A DNA stretch of 64,000 nt from Phoebastria nigripes (Eukaryota > Chordata > Aves > Procellariiformes > Diomedeidae): NCBI GenBank assembly GCA_035582835.1, contig JAYKAV010003433.1:185810-249809 (forward strand), in the 5' to 3' direction. How positions within the stretch are numbered: position 1 is the stretch's first letter; the number at the start of each line of letters is the position of its first letter. Below are positions 34,117-46,295 of the stretch, in pieces. The notes beneath the pieces are model-generated. The model did not search any database. It saw nothing but the letters and a program-made list of their open reading frames with translations, and was not told where the DNA came from. A program made the position numbers and the translations under genes.

Positions 34117-34294
34117 TCCTTTTTTTTCTTGTTTTTTTGGGGGGCAGGCATTTCCAATAGTCAGCCAACCTTTCTTTCATGGAAGCTGCCACACAGCCTA
34201 CAACTGTTGCCAATTCACAATCTTTGCCATGCTGGATTGTCAAGGCACCTACTGCAGTTCTTGATCTGATGTACCTGAATAAAGGAACTTCCAA
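34103..34294 (-). pseudogene. Possible 3' coding remnant of ERV next to family-2 LTR
   Basis: A 63-codon minus-strand frame runs up to and 14 bp into the family-2 LTR. Just before the LTR it passes through a purine-rich run (complement of 34117-34130, mostly A and G), the position where a polypurine tract is expected before a 3' LTR. The frame ends in a basic segment, CLPPKKTRKKR. This would make copy 3 a 3' LTR with about 175 bp of internal sequence and not a solo LTR. I cannot assign it to pol or env. A chance open frame in flanking DNA is the alternative. The left part of any provirus is missing. Confidence 0.35.
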
Positions 34295-35194
34295 TGAAAT
34301 CTTATCCTATTTTTAGTAAAATTAAGGATAACTATGCATTTAATTAAAAAAAAAAGGAAAAATGACAAATCTCTACAAAAAATTCATGTCAAGTGTATTT
34401 CTCAGATCTTTTCCTAAAGAACAGAAAAGTAGGAATAAAATGACGAGGTGAAAAATGGCTTTAATGTACATGCAGCACATGCAGTAGTATGCAGTCAAAA
34501 GTTCTAGAAACTTTTGAAGGCCATTTTGAGAATGAGTGGTTTACCAACATTTCTTCAGTTTTATATAGAAGTAACCCCATATATTCTAATTGAATGTCGT
34601 CTACTGTAAAACTGTACCTATGCAGTGGTAAATTGGGCTTTCTCTCTCTGGAAGGTGATTAAAGTATATGTAGTCTATTGGTTATTCAGATTTACGGTTA
34701 CTGTAGGTGTGTTTGCTTAAATGTGAACTTCAGAAGTTTTCACAGACAGGTTAATTTAATTTACATCCTGATAGGCAATGCTAAAAAGTTTCTATAGGGT
34801 CAAAGGCTAATGGCACCTTTCTGACTACCATGACCTTAGGCTGCACTACTAAGTTTCACAGAAAGTGATNAAAACACTGTTGAGACATGTTTAGGGACCT
34901 ACAAACATCTGGATCAACCATCTACAAAATTCTCATCAAGATCAGACATGAGTAAAGAGTCACATTTCTCTCAAGTTAGTAAAAGCATCTAACATTAAAG
35001 TTAATATGTGAGAAAAAGGAGTTCTGGCAGAATAAGTTCTTGCTAGTTCAGTACTCAGGGCAGGTTTCATCTCAAGACTGTAGATTCCCACCTTTAGATG
35101 TCTAAATAAAGGTTCCCACTTGTGACCTACAGGCAAGGTACAGTAATACATATAATACCTTTGTGATACCCAGTGTTATCAAGTCTGGCTTCTA
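34295..35194. other. Unique AT-rich DNA, no gene seen
   Basis: No exon or clear retroelement. Some motifs near 34700-34930 resemble the old dispersed repeat that follows, but could not be aligned. Confidence 0.5.
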
Positions 35195-35390
35195 GTTTTT
35201 TATCCAGAAGGGTTAGGATGTCCTACAGATCCTATGTCTTATCTATCAGCTTTGTCANAGGGCAAGAGTCTTGTGCCTTAATTCAACTAAGCAGCTGAAT
35301 TAAGCTTTGGGTGTCTAGATCCCAGTTACAGTCAATGAGTACCCAGGATGAAATTCAGTTACTGAAACTTTAGGTGCACTTTGGTATCTC
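35195..35390 (+). repeat. Degraded dispersed repeat, unknown family, copy 3
   Basis: CCAGAAGGGTTAGGATGTCC followed by TACAGATCCTATGTCTTATC parallels CCAGAAGGGCACAATTTTCC and TGTAGGTCCTCTGTAATCTT in copy 1 (from about 2790). A later ATTCAGTTACTGAAACTTTA resembles the ATTCAGTTGCCTAA motif region. Divergence is high. Confidence 0.42.
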
Positions 35391-36133
35391 GCCTATCCTC
35401 CAAATGTGTGTTGATAAGTTTTTAATTAATCATCCAAAAAATTTTGGCAGGAAAAGATGCTTATATGAATGTAGCAAATTTAAACATTAAGCAAATTCCA
35501 CAGGATTTCTGTGTGGAAAGTTGTGCCATGAAGCACAGCTTCTTTTTTTGTTTTTCTTGATGAAAGTCAATGTGGACCTGAAGTGTTGCAAAAGGATACC
35601 AGATGATTGCACACCTGCTTTCCAGCTGCTAGTGGTTAAGACATGAGGCATGCTACTTATTTGATACAGTTCCCAGACCAATCCTTGTCAGCATAGTTAG
35701 CCAGGAAGAAGCACTCACATATTTATCTTCATGAAAGGGAGTGAACCATAATGAAGGATGTCAACTTCAGTCGAATTTGAAGTTTAGCTGCATGGAGCTG
35801 TTTACCAATTATATATGTAGATATAATCTGCTAATCTCTGAAGCTTTTTTCAACTGGATGCTATTTGAGCACTGAATATTACAGATGCTATTTCTGGCAG
35901 CATGTTAGGCAATTAGGTGCATCCTAAAGCCTCTTTCACCTGTATTTTAACATAGTAGGAATTGACAGTTTTTGCTACATGAAACCACACTAATCTATGC
36001 TTGGTTTGTGTATATCATCCTTCATTTAGAAATACTTACTTTACTGAATACTCACTTTTCCATCCAGTTCTTTGTGAGAGTTACAAGAACAAGCATGCAA
36101 GAAGTCATCTTTTCCCCCTTTCCCTTCTACACA
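35391..36133. other. Unique AT-rich DNA, no gene seen
   Basis: Ordinary sequence ending in a pyrimidine stretch (TTTTCCCCCTTTCCCTTCTA) immediately before a CR1 insertion. Confidence 0.55.
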
Positions 36134-37054
36134 GCGATATCGAGTGCTCCCTCAGTAAGTTTGCAGACGGCACCAAGCTGGCCGGCAGTGTCGATCTGCT
36201 TGAGGGAAGGAAGGCTCTACAGGGGGATCTGGACAGGCTGGATCGATGGGCTGAGGCCAACTGCATGAGGTTCAACAAGGCTAAGTGTGCCGGGTCCTGC
36301 ACTTGGGTCACAACAACCCCATGCAGCACTACAGGCTTGGGGAAGAGTGGCTGGAAAGCTGCCCAGCAGAAAAGGACCTGGGGGTATTGTCAACAGCCAG
36401 CTGAATATGAGCCGGCAGTGTGCCCAGGTGGCCAAGAAGGCCAATAGCATCCTGGCTTGTATCAGAAATAATGTGGCCAGCAGTACCAGGGAAGTGATTG
36501 TCCCCCCTGTACTTGGCACTGGTGAGGACACCCCTTGTGTTCAGTTTTGGGCCCCTCTCTACAAGAAAGACGTTGAGGTGCTGGAGCGTGTCCAAAGAAG
36601 GACAACGAAACGAGTGAAGGGTCTAGAGCACAAGTCTTATGAGAAGCAGCTGAGGGAACTGGGGTTGTTTAGCCTGGAGAAAAGGAGGCTGAAGGGAGAC
36701 CTTCTCGCTCTCTACAACTACCTGAAAGGAGGTTGTAGCGAGGTGGGTGTTGGTCTCTTCTCCCAAATAACAAGCAATAGGACAAAAGGAAATGGCCTCA
36801 AGTTGCGCCAGGGGAGGTTTGGATTGGATATTAGGAAAAATTTCTTCACCAAAAGGGTTGGCAAGCATTGGAAGAGGCTGCCCATGGAAATGGTTGAGTC
36901 ACCATCCCTGGAGGAATTGAAAGGACATGTAGATGTGGTGCTTAGGGACATGGTATAGTGGTGGACTTGGTAGTGCTATGTTAACAGTTGGACTTGATGA
37001 TCTTAGAGGTCTTTTCCAACCTAAATGATTCTATGATTCTATGATTCTATTCTA
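36134..37054 (+). mobile_element. CR1 LINE, 5'-truncated, complete 3' end
   Basis: Begins within RT block C (GAGTGCTCCCTCAGTAAGTT) and runs to the tail of three to four ATTCTATG-type octamers at 37025-37054. It codes for the last part of ORF2. The catalytic block reads FADG, so the second Asp is lost. A frameshift lies in the region 36290-36330, after which a 223-codon frame (36287-36958) covers the conserved C-terminal part ([51 protein letters not shown]). Better preserved than most copies here. Confidence 0.96.
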
Positions 37055-38218
37055 TATAGTAATAAAGATAGACACCTCTGGTGATATCCCAAGCTGCAAG
37101 ATAATAGAAGAAAGGAAAAATGGCAGAGACATCAAGGCTCTGTGTAAATCCCACCAGAATTAAAACATAAGTAAATAAATAAATAAATCTGCATTTGCAG
37201 AGGAATAACTGTAACTATTCTTTCTCTCTCCAGATCTCCAGAGAAGGCTGAAATATATTCTGCTGGACTTGAAACTGAGTTCATTCAGACTATAACAGAA
37301 TTATGAAACAGAAATAAAAAAACAACAGCAATGAAACTCACTTTTGATTTGATCACTACTGTTCTGTGTTATTACCAATAAATATTTTTTTTCTTTCAGA
37401 TTTTTTGACTGTTTAATTTTGTCTTTCTTGTCATCTGTAGTAATCTTAAAATAAAAATGCTTTGTAATGAAAAAGGAAACAATTTCCAACATTCATTTCC
37501 CCTGTGTTTGCCTAAGACTTTTCATCGCATTACAGTGAAATTTATGAAAATTTTGGTGCCTCGGAGATGTAGTTTTGTAGCATATTAGTATTCATCAAAA
37601 CTTTTTTTTTTTTTTTTTTAGTTCTATAACTCCTTTATATGCCAAAGACTTACAGGAAAGAAAAATAACTATTTAAATGCATGCATAATTATACATCATA
37701 TGTTTCATAAAGATAGGGAAATATTTCCTCCTTGAATTTTCATGAGATTAAACTTTCTCTTTCCCAAAGCAAGGTAGTGGTTGCTCAGGTTAACCTATGT
37801 ATCTTAAAAAATAAACTGCTTGCTGAAGAATTACTCTGTTACTTTAGTAACCCCAGACCTACACACCTGATATGAAGTCTCCAGTCTGTATATTAAAAAT
37901 ACTTCATAGAGTGGACAGCTCTGAATATATAGAATTAGAAAATGCAGGTTATGGGCACTGCTCCACTTAGCAAGTATAATGAGCTATCCATTCCAGTTAC
38001 AAACACAAACCTTAATCAGATTCCTGGCAGAAGAAAAAAAACTTGTAAATGAAGGAGCTTAATGAGCAATACAACAAAATGTACATAAAACTGTCAAAAA
38101 CATTCAGGAAATGAGTGAGTAAAATATTTTATAAGCAGGAATACAACTTTCTAAAGGTATAAATAACCAAACTGGCAGGTGAAACGAATGGATGAGTAGA
38201 TTTCACTGTATTGTATTC
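37055..38218. other. Unique AT-rich DNA with small simple repeats
   Basis: Contains an (AAAT)n run near 37170-37187 and a T run near 37602-37619. No gene or larger repeat seen. Confidence 0.6.
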
Positions 38219-38674
38219 CAGTTTTTGCCCATTGTTTTGTGTACTGTCTCTGAGCACCACTGAGCTGAGTCTAGCTCTATTTTCTTTACTACCCCTGCCA
38301 TTGGATATTTATACACATTGATAAGACCCCCGCCAACCCTTCCCTTCTTCAGGCTGAACAGTCCCAGCTACATCAGCCTCTTCTCATATGACAGATGCTC
38401 CAGTCCCTGCTCATCTCCAATCCCTTAATCAAAGAAAACACATCTTTACTGCAAAGGTGGTCAAACATGGGAACAGGTTGCCCAGGGACATTGTGGAGTC
38501 TCTGTCTATGGAGATATTAAAAACCTGACTGGACACCATCCTGGGCAACCCCCTCAAGCTGACAGTGCTTGAGCGAGGGGGTTGGACTAGATGATCTCCA
38601 GAGGTCCCTTCTGACCTCAACCATTCTGTGGTTCTGTAATTGTCTTTGTGGCCCTTTGCCTGACTTGCTCTAGT
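38219..38674 (-). mobile_element. CR1 fragment lacking its 3' end, split by another CR1
   Basis: Minus-strand CR1: GCCCATTGTTTTGTGTACTG, GAGCACCACTGAGCTGAGTC, ATTTATACACATTGATAAGA, CAGGCTGAACAGTCCCAGCT and, after an interruption at 38430-38640, GTCTTTGTGGCCCTTTGCCT. The left boundary lies inside the element, so the normal CR1 3' tail is absent. That is unusual, as CR1 copies usually lose the 5' side, and it points to a later deletion or rearrangement. Confidence 0.85.
38430..38640 (+). mobile_element. CR1 3' end inserted in opposite orientation
   Basis: Plus-strand CR1 3' sequence (GGGAACAGGTTGCCCAGGGA, GGGGGTTGGACTAGATGATC, GAGGTCCCTTCTGACCTCAA, ending CTGTGGTTCTGTAAT) lies inside the minus-strand copy. 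On both sides the minus-strand sequence is continuous (CTTAATC / GTCTTTGTGG), so this is a nested insertion. Confidence 0.88.
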
Positions 38675-39655
38675 ATCATAGAATCATAGAATCATAGAAT
38701 CATAGAATAGCCTAGGTTGGAAGGGACCTCAAAAGATCATCCAGTCCAACCTTTCATGGCAAAAGGAGTCTAGATGAGATTATCTAGCTCCCTGTCCAAT
38801 CACAGTTTGAAAAAGTCCAGCAAGGGGGATTCTATCATGTCCCTGGGGAGGTTTTTCCAGCGATTGATGGTTTTCACTGTAAAAAATTTCTTTCTTATGT
38901 TGAGATGAAACCTCTCCTAGTGCAACTTGTACCTGTTGTCCTTTGTCTTCTTCATGCGGCTTCTTGTGGAGGAGTGGACAAAGGAATGAGAGAGAAGGAC
39001 TGAACTTGCATGCTCATCCTAAATATTTCTCTAATGTCTGCCTTTGGGGAGCTTCATGTGGCTCCTTGTGAAGAGAAAGCCTCCATCCTCTTTGTGGCTC
39101 CCTTTAAGTACAGGTATACTGTGATGAAGTCCCCCCTGAACCTTCTCTTCTCCAGGGAGACAAAACCTAACTCCTTCAGTCTTTCCTCACAGGGCAAATT
39201 CTCTAGCCCTTTGATCATCTTCATGACCCTCGTTTGGACCAACGGTATGTCCATGTCTCCATTGTACTGGTGAGCCCAGACCTGGACCCAGCACTCCAGT
39301 TGTGGCCTCATCAGTGTTGAGTAGAGGGGAAGGGTCATCTCCCTTGATCAGCTAGCAATGCTCTTCATAATCCAGCCCAGGAAACTATTGGCCTTCTTTG
39401 GTGCAGGGGTGCATTACTGGCTCACGGTCAGCTCTCACTGCCTTTTCTGCCAAGCTGCTTTCTATCAGGTCAGCCCCCAGCCTGTGCTGGTGCATGGAGT
39501 TATTTCTCCCCATGTGCAGGGCTTGGCATTTACCTTTTATAAACTTCACAAGATTTCTGCCGGCACATTGCTCCAGACTGTCGAGGTCCCCCTGAACTGC
39601 ACCACAGCCATCTGGTGTATCAACCACTTCTCCCAGCTTTGTATCATCTGCAAAT
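38675..39655 (-). mobile_element. CR1 LINE, about 980 bp, minus strand
   Basis: Starts with four octamer tail units (ATCATAGA, 38675-38708), then AGGTTGGAAGGGACCTCAAA. It runs through the 3' UTR and ORF2 C-terminus to the block C region (TTTGTATCATCTGCAAATAC). The 94-codon frame at 39054-39338 corresponds to the conserved LEKRRFRGDFITVYLYLKGA region. Several disruptions leave no long ORF. It directly abuts the preceding minus-strand CR1 fragment. Confidence 0.94.
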
Positions 39656-40859
39656 ACATCTCTCTTAGATTAGGTGCATCTCTTTCTTTTTCTCTCCTCC
39701 CTGTCTTATTTTCTTCATCAGAATGAAAACAAATTGAGAGCTGGTAGGATTTTTCATGTATTGAAACTGCTGGTTAGGTGAAGTTTTATTCTTTTCCCTT
39801 TATGCCTAAGTTTTGGAGAGCCTAATCCTCAAATTAAAAGTCACCTGTGCCTGTGGCTGGACAGGTCACAAGTCCATTTGTCTATTTAGGGTCTGTCTTC
39901 ATGATTCTCATGACTAAAATATCCGTATGTTTATATATAAGCATCTGGATAGGAGAAAGCTGTGTAAGCTCCTGTTACAAGGGTTTGTAATACTAATTTC
40001 AATGAAGTCGGACATAATTCCAAAAATGAAATGTGACAAAAATCTTCACATGTAAACTCTATAATCCTTCNTGCTTTCAAGACTAACAATTGGGTCAAGC
40101 TTTTCTATCAATAGTGAGTATGGTAGCAATTTTAATGAATTCTTTTAAAACTGTCTTCATCAATTTTCAGAACAAACCTAATACATGCCAAAGATGACAA
40201 TAGTAGCAACTGCAAAACCACTAAATAGAATACATATCAAAATAAGGTGAAGGAGAATGGCAAAGTACAGGATACCATGCAATCTTTTAGCCTGCTTGAC
40301 TGAAGAGAACCAAGAAATCAAGTTGTGTGACTAAACAGTTGACTTACATATCATATATATGTACATATACATGTACAAAGAAGAATAAAAAATAATTTTC
40401 TGAGGAAAGGTTAAAGCATTATAGTTAAAGACCTTATCAAACTCATTTCTTCAGAATATTTTTACAAGAAAGGCAAGGCCTCAGCCAAAGTGAAGGCCTG
40501 TGGCACCTAAAAATTATAGTTGCACTAATGAGGATATAGTTAATATTATTAATTTGTCTTGAACCTGAATATAAGCATACTAAAATAGTGTAATCAACAA
40601 CAGAATATAAGCATTTTGTAACACTGTGATGGCACAGCTAGACACAATGTATAGGCATTTCACATAGATATGTTAGCAATGAGATCACCAAAGTGGTAAA
40701 CAAAGAATTGTGTTTTTGCAATTAGGAGCCATGGGAAAATACACAAATAGCAACCCAAGTAACAGAATTTGTGAGATAAAGAATAAAGAACAAAAACCAA
40801 GATAAACATGATGGACTGCAATTAGGAAAGATGTTCTGCCTAAAGCAGAAGGATGACTG

Positions 40860-40895
<36 letters not shown>

Positions 40896-42009
40896 ATGCA
40901 TCTTGGGACCAAATGACATCTCCCTTTCAGAAGGGGGACAAGTGACATAAAATACCATGGATGAGTGAGAGACTGTGGAGAAGAAAGACAACAAGCTCAG
41001 TTCAGTTCTGACTTCTCTTGTGAAAGATCTCTCTGGCCTGATCACCCTGCCCCTGGTGACTATGGACTGTAGCCATCAAGGCTAACTGCATGTCACCCGT
41101 TCCATGGCATTGCATTGTCACAGGTAGGGTACCAGGGTTAAGGACAAACAGTGTTGTACATGTAGTAATAAGTAGTCATAATGTGTGAGAAATGGCCATT
41201 AGCACAAAGTGTGTTGCTGCCAAATGTCAATCTAATCTTGTTTTAAAGTTTAAAATTGGCTTGACTTGTTAGTCTGTTAAACTCTCCCATCACAGTGATC
41301 TCTAATTCCCTAAATGGTGTGTATATATATGGGTGTATACATGTGTAGTATATGTATAGATATACACATATTCTGCTGAAACAAGACAAAAGTGTTGCTA
41401 GCTAGACAGGAGGAGAGAACTGTGCCTATGGTAAAGGAAAGAGCTGATACTAAAACCTAATGACATAAATGACTTTATATATAACTGTGATCCCACGCTA
41501 GAGTCAGAAGTAGAATGAAATCAGCAAGTAGAAACTAAAGATATATTTTCTTGAGTTAGGGTAAGAGAATAGCTGTCTGATGAAGAGAATATTTCTGTTG
41601 TTCAATGCTGAAAAAAAGAATGGAATGGGACAGAAAAAAGGGTGAATGCAGCAGGAGGAAGGGGGCCAGGATGTAAAGAGATATTCAAAAGCCTCCTTGC
41701 ATTCTAGGTGTGCGGTAGGATAGGTTTGTCATGTAAATGAACAGGGTGTCACATAAAGGAGCTGTAAGAGTATTTGAACAGAGAGATTTAGCAAATGCAT
41801 ATGATTCNTGGAAAAGAATGAACAATACAGTAGTACAATTATGATTCAAATTCTAAAGAATGATGTTTCCACAGGTGATTCCTTGTTATCTTTCTTCTTC
41901 TGAGCATCAGGCTTCTAGTGCTTCCAATGTTAAGACTTACAGGGAAATAGCTATATGACTAAATGACTAATAACTAAAAGGAGAGGCTACTTAATGCCTG
42001 TTTTATAGG
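39656..42009. other. Unique AT-rich DNA, no gene seen
   Basis: About 2.35 kb with a long A run (40862-40890) and alternating TATA/ACAT stretches near 40350-40376 and 41326-41375. No gene recognised. I looked for a retroposed gene ending in the A run and saw no protein-like frame. Confidence 0.55.
40862..40890. repeat. Poly-A run, 29 bp
   Basis: Uninterrupted A. Could be a retroposon tail on the plus strand, but no body or flanking duplication was found. Confidence 0.95.
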
Positions 42010-42729
42010 GATAATGCTGAATGTAATGGCTGAAATAAGGCTGAGATTTATCCCTTAGTTAAGCTGCATAATGAAATGATAGAACTAGCGATAATGACAA
42101 GCATAGTAACTGTAAGAGACCAACTGGCAGCTAACACCAAGGCCAACTTGTAACCCACTGGAGCAAAGAACTGTTTTCCAATGACAGGAGACAAAACTTG
42201 ATAAGGGAGCAGGGGGTGGAGATCCCCTGAGCCTGTCCGAGGAATGTCTCGAACACTCAAACACTACAAGACTGAGGGATGGTCAGGAAGCCCAGGAAGG
42301 CTCCTCTGTAGAGAGTTAATTGGGTCTGGCCTTGGGAGAAGAAATATGACGACACCATAAGTCGGCCAAATGAGAGAGTATCCAGGTAAGTGTTAAGAAA
42401 ACAAGAACTACAGATAAAACCAAAGAAACTTGAACTACGGGTGAACTATCCTAATTAGCATACTAAAAAAACCACCCACCAGCAGGAAAAAACCCCTACC
42501 CAACAAAGCCCCTTCCCCACTGAATATGCGCAGTGAAAAGAAAGGAGACTGTGACTTTAAGTGAAGACGAGGCATACAAGAACCAATAGAAATGAACTAC
42601 GAAACTGCCACCATAGCAGAGGGGCAGTTTGAAGTGAACGGCTGGCATAAAAGGGGAAGGCAAGTGCCTGGGGGGGGAATATTCTCTCTTTCGACTTTCG
42701 ATCTGGGGACTTGGGACTCATTTCGGGAA
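42010..42729 (+). mobile_element. Probable ERV LTR or promoter-bearing insert, cut by gap
   Basis: This segment differs from its AT-rich surroundings. It is richer in CpG (GTCCGAGGAATGTCTCGAAC, ATGACGACACC, TCGACTTTCGATC) and has a well-placed TATA element, GGCATAAAAGG, at 42645-42654 after a U3-like stretch. A pyrimidine-rich CTCTCTTTCGACTTTCGATC lies about 30 bp downstream, where transcription would start. It then runs into the N gap. Candidate left ends are TGTAATGGCTG (about 42022) or TGTAAGAGACC (about 42112). It is not like the other LTRs here, and I cannot name the family. A host promoter is the alternative. Confidence 0.4.
42645..42654 (+). promoter_or_regulatory. TATA-type element
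   Basis: GGCATAAAAGG within GC-richer sequence, with a C/T-rich start-like region about 30 bp downstream. Motif evidence only. Confidence 0.4.
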
Positions 42730-43130
42730 NNNNNNNNNNNNNNNNNNNNNNNNNNNNNNNNNNNNNNNNNNNNNNNNNNNNNNNNNNNNNNNNNNNNNNN
42801 NNNNNNNNNNNNNNNNNNNNNNNNNNNNNNNNNNNNNNNNNNNNNNNNNNNNNNNNNNNNNNNNNNNNNNNNNNNNNNNNNNNNNNNNNNNNNNNNNNNN
42901 NNNNNNNNNNNNNNNNNNNNNNNNNNNNNNNNNNNNNNNNNNNNNNNNNNNNNNNNNNNNNNNNNNNNNNNNNNNNNNNNNNNNNNNNNNNNNNNNNNNN
43001 NNNNNNNNNNNNNNNNNNNNNNNNNNNNNNNNNNNNNNNNNNNNNNNNNNNNNNNNNNNNNNNNNNNNNNNNNNNNNNNNNNNNNNNNNNNNNNNNNNNN
43101 NNNNNNNNNNNNNNNNNNNNNNNNNNNNNN
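42730..43130. other. Assembly gap (401 N) with poly-A on the right edge
   Basis: N run followed by 20 A (43131-43150) and then ordinary AT-rich sequence. The left edge is inside the probable LTR, so internal or U5 sequence may be missing. Confidence 0.98.
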
Positions 43131-46100
43131 AAAAAAAAAAAAAAAAAAAAGCATTGGAGAGATTAGTAAATCTCTTAAAAGCAAAGTTCACTGAACTAAT
43201 ATAATCAGTATCTAAGTTCTTTTTTTTACAGTATCCTACTGCAGTAGTAAACTGAATAAAGATTAGTCATAGGAAGCTGAACAGGAGATCTGGAAAGAAG
43301 GAAGTGACAGATAGGATTAAAGAAAAGGACTCAGAGAAGTTGAGGGTGCTGTGGACCATAAAGAGATGGTGATGGCAAATGGTGCAAGAAGAACACAGAA
43401 TGAATAGATTAGAATATTTTTTGGGGGAAAATTCACTAAACAGTGGTAACCTAAAAGTGTCTTGTCAAAGAATGGCCGTGAAAAAAAATCTCATTATTTA
43501 TGGAATCAGGATCACCTCATTTACATAAGATGTATCGAAAAGTAGATAATAACATAGATATAAGGACAAAATATAGGACGTGGGACTCTGTCCAGATGCT
43601 ATGAGTTGAATTATAAATTATTATAGCAGGTTGGTTAGAGATTAATATAAAATATTATACAGCAAAGTTGGCAGTATTGTGCACTGGCTAATCTTTTAAG
43701 ATTATGGACTATGAGAAAGAGACAAATAGGACTGGTATGCCCAAGATAAAGTAACAGAAAGGAAGACCATAAAGTATTATAAGATTTTACTATCATTACT
43801 TTTTCATTAATTATATACTGGATGAGCAGCAATGGTAGCTATAAAATAAAGAACTAATTGAGGGAGAGTACTTCATCATGGACTTTCTTCTTCTGTTTTG
43901 CAGAATGGGCAATGAAAATGACATAAAAATTGAAAAATATGATAATTGTGCCTTAAATTGAACAGCATGAATGGAATAATAATAATATCAATAATTTGTG
44001 TGTGGAGACTCTATAGCAACATCATGTAACCTGGAAATTTGGTCCATCCTAAGACAATAGGTCCTTAGAAAGTAACTTTGAAGAACACTGAGCTTATGTT
44101 CTAATACCAGTGATGCTTTGGGATAAGACAGTAGGAAATAAATCTACTTATGTCTAGCAACTCAAATGCATAACAGGCGAACCCACCAACATAATGAAAA
44201 TTTATTTTAGCAAGAAACAAGTAGACAGACTTTCTTCTGGTTTGTAGTTTCAGTTGGCTTTGTTTGTTTGTTTGTTTTTTACCCAGTCTTCTTGCTTTTA
44301 ATAGACAAGTATATTCTTCTGCTGATTTTTACAAATATAAAAAACNTTTATATTTTATTATTATATATCTAAACCGTGCTTTTGGATTTGGTGTGGATCA
44401 TGACTTCCTCATACCACAGTGGCTTGTCATCATGTGAATCTGTTGATGCATAAGATTTCGTGTCTATACTAATGCAGTTAACCTTTATCATAAAAATGCT
44501 CACAGTTCTTCTCTAGAACCAATGTACCACTGATTTCCTCAAGATTTAGAATATTCTGCTTCATGAGCTTTTTATATTTTGCTCAAATGNGTTAATTTCA
44601 CTTAGCATGAAAAATCTGTAAGTTTGGTTTGTTTCTGTTGAAATCAATAGAATTTTTTCCACTGACATTAAGGGAAGCTGAATCTAATCATGTATGCATA
44701 TTCCAGATAATGGAAGTAAATAGAAATCTCAGGAAGACACCCTATCCCACCTCAAATTAGCATCCACACCAAAAATGAATTTCCTCTTTTTTTATTCAGA
44801 GGATCTTCTCCGAGTGATTTGTTTTTAAGGTAGCCTTATTCTTTTTTGAAAAGTCATGCTCTGTTTTCCAACTATCCTTTGCATAAAATGCAACATTATA
44901 AACACAAAAAGTCATACACTAGCAGGTAAGATTCAGTGATCTGTACCCAGAATAAACTGTTTCTTAGCAAAAACTAAACCAATAAGATGGTCACTTTTAC
45001 ATCAAACAAAGCTTTATGTATATGTTCATATGCAGTTATGTACAAATATTGTACAGATGTCAGAGACATGGGCTAGCTAGGCATATGGACTTCATACCTG
45101 TGTAAAGAGCTAGTACTAGACTAATACCTTAAGACAGGTATTAATTTAGGGAGAAGTCCTGTCATGCCAGACTGAATATTAATTTTAACTAGAAATTTTA
45201 AATTTGACTTATAAGAATAAACTTCAGTCAATAAAAATATTTTAAAATCCTTCTAATATTCTTCCTTCATGCTTATGTGAAGGTCTGTGGTCTTTTAACT
45301 AGTATCCTAAGGGTGGAGAAGAGTAGCAAATGCATAAGCATCAAGGAGATTGAAGAATACAAGGCTAATAAAAAGTAACAGAAGTAGAAGCTTTTAAAGA
45401 TAGGAGACAAGATACTTTTAATAATGAAAACAGTAAATCTGTAACCATTTAATAGCCCTAATTTCAGACAAGAACATGAATAAGGTTTTAATTATTACAA
45501 TACTAGCAAAGTTATAGGTATATTTCTATCCCTATCTCTCTCTGCCTCTCTAACCCTCCACCTACGTACCAACCTTTCTTCTTATGTGCATCTGCACAGC
45601 TTTGCATGGTTTTGAGATTTTCAATTCCTGAATGCTCCTTGTGTCCACACAAACAACACTGTACAAGTAAACTAGTATAGTTGAAAAAGAAAACCTTAAC
45701 TTCTGTCACATAACTGCAAGCACATCTAAATAGTCTATAAATGTGGAGGAAAAAAAAAAAAAAAAAACACAACTGTGAAGGCTTCTGGTCCTGAGATTTG
45801 GAGACTAGAACTATTTACATCGTCAGAAACAGCTGAAAGCTATTTTCAGAATTTGCTCATCANCACCTGTTAGTCATCAGCTCTGTGGTATGTCAAACAG
45901 AACCGACATGCTTTTTGACAAGCTTTCTGTGCCTGAATTCTGTAAATTTTGAGAAAATTTGACTTATTAACCAACATGTCAAAAATTGATTTAGGATCAA
46001 AACTCATCTGTCTTACCATAAAAGCACATCCTTATCCTGGCTAGATTCTTTCCATTCTATGTAATAATCTGTCTCAGGAGCATGCTCTTCTGATAATCAG

Positions 46101-46208
46101 TAACTTTAACTTCTAGTGTGTACAGCTTTTACCTATTTGTTTGTGTCAGTCTCAGACCATACTCCATCTGCCTTATGTGGACCTTAATTTCAATTGACTT
46201 TTTCATTT
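43131..46208. other. Unique AT-rich DNA, no gene seen
   Basis: About 3 kb of AT-rich sequence with GTTT and A runs (44255-44278, 45751-45768). No exon, LTR or CR1 recognised. Confidence 0.6.
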
Positions 46209-46295
46209 GATGGGCTTGGCAGTGTTAGGTTTACGGTTGGACTTGATGATCTTAAGGGTCTTTTCCAACCTAAATGATTCTATGATTCTATGATT
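46209..46295 (+). mobile_element. Very short CR1 3' end
   Basis: Only the last 87 bp of CR1: GGGCTTGGCAGTGTTAGGTT, GGACTTGATGATCTTAAGGG, TTTTCCAACCTAAATGATTC and two tail octamers. Strongly similar to the end of the 36134 copy. Confidence 0.93.

Noticed and set aside
36105..36951. Antisense frames of 74-104 codons over the CR1 copy
   Set aside because: Shadows of the CR1 ORF2 reading on the plus strand. The same holds for the plus-strand frames over 53755-58739.
40685..40890. Processed pseudogene ending in the 29-A run
   Set aside because: No protein-like frame or matching flanking duplication was seen.
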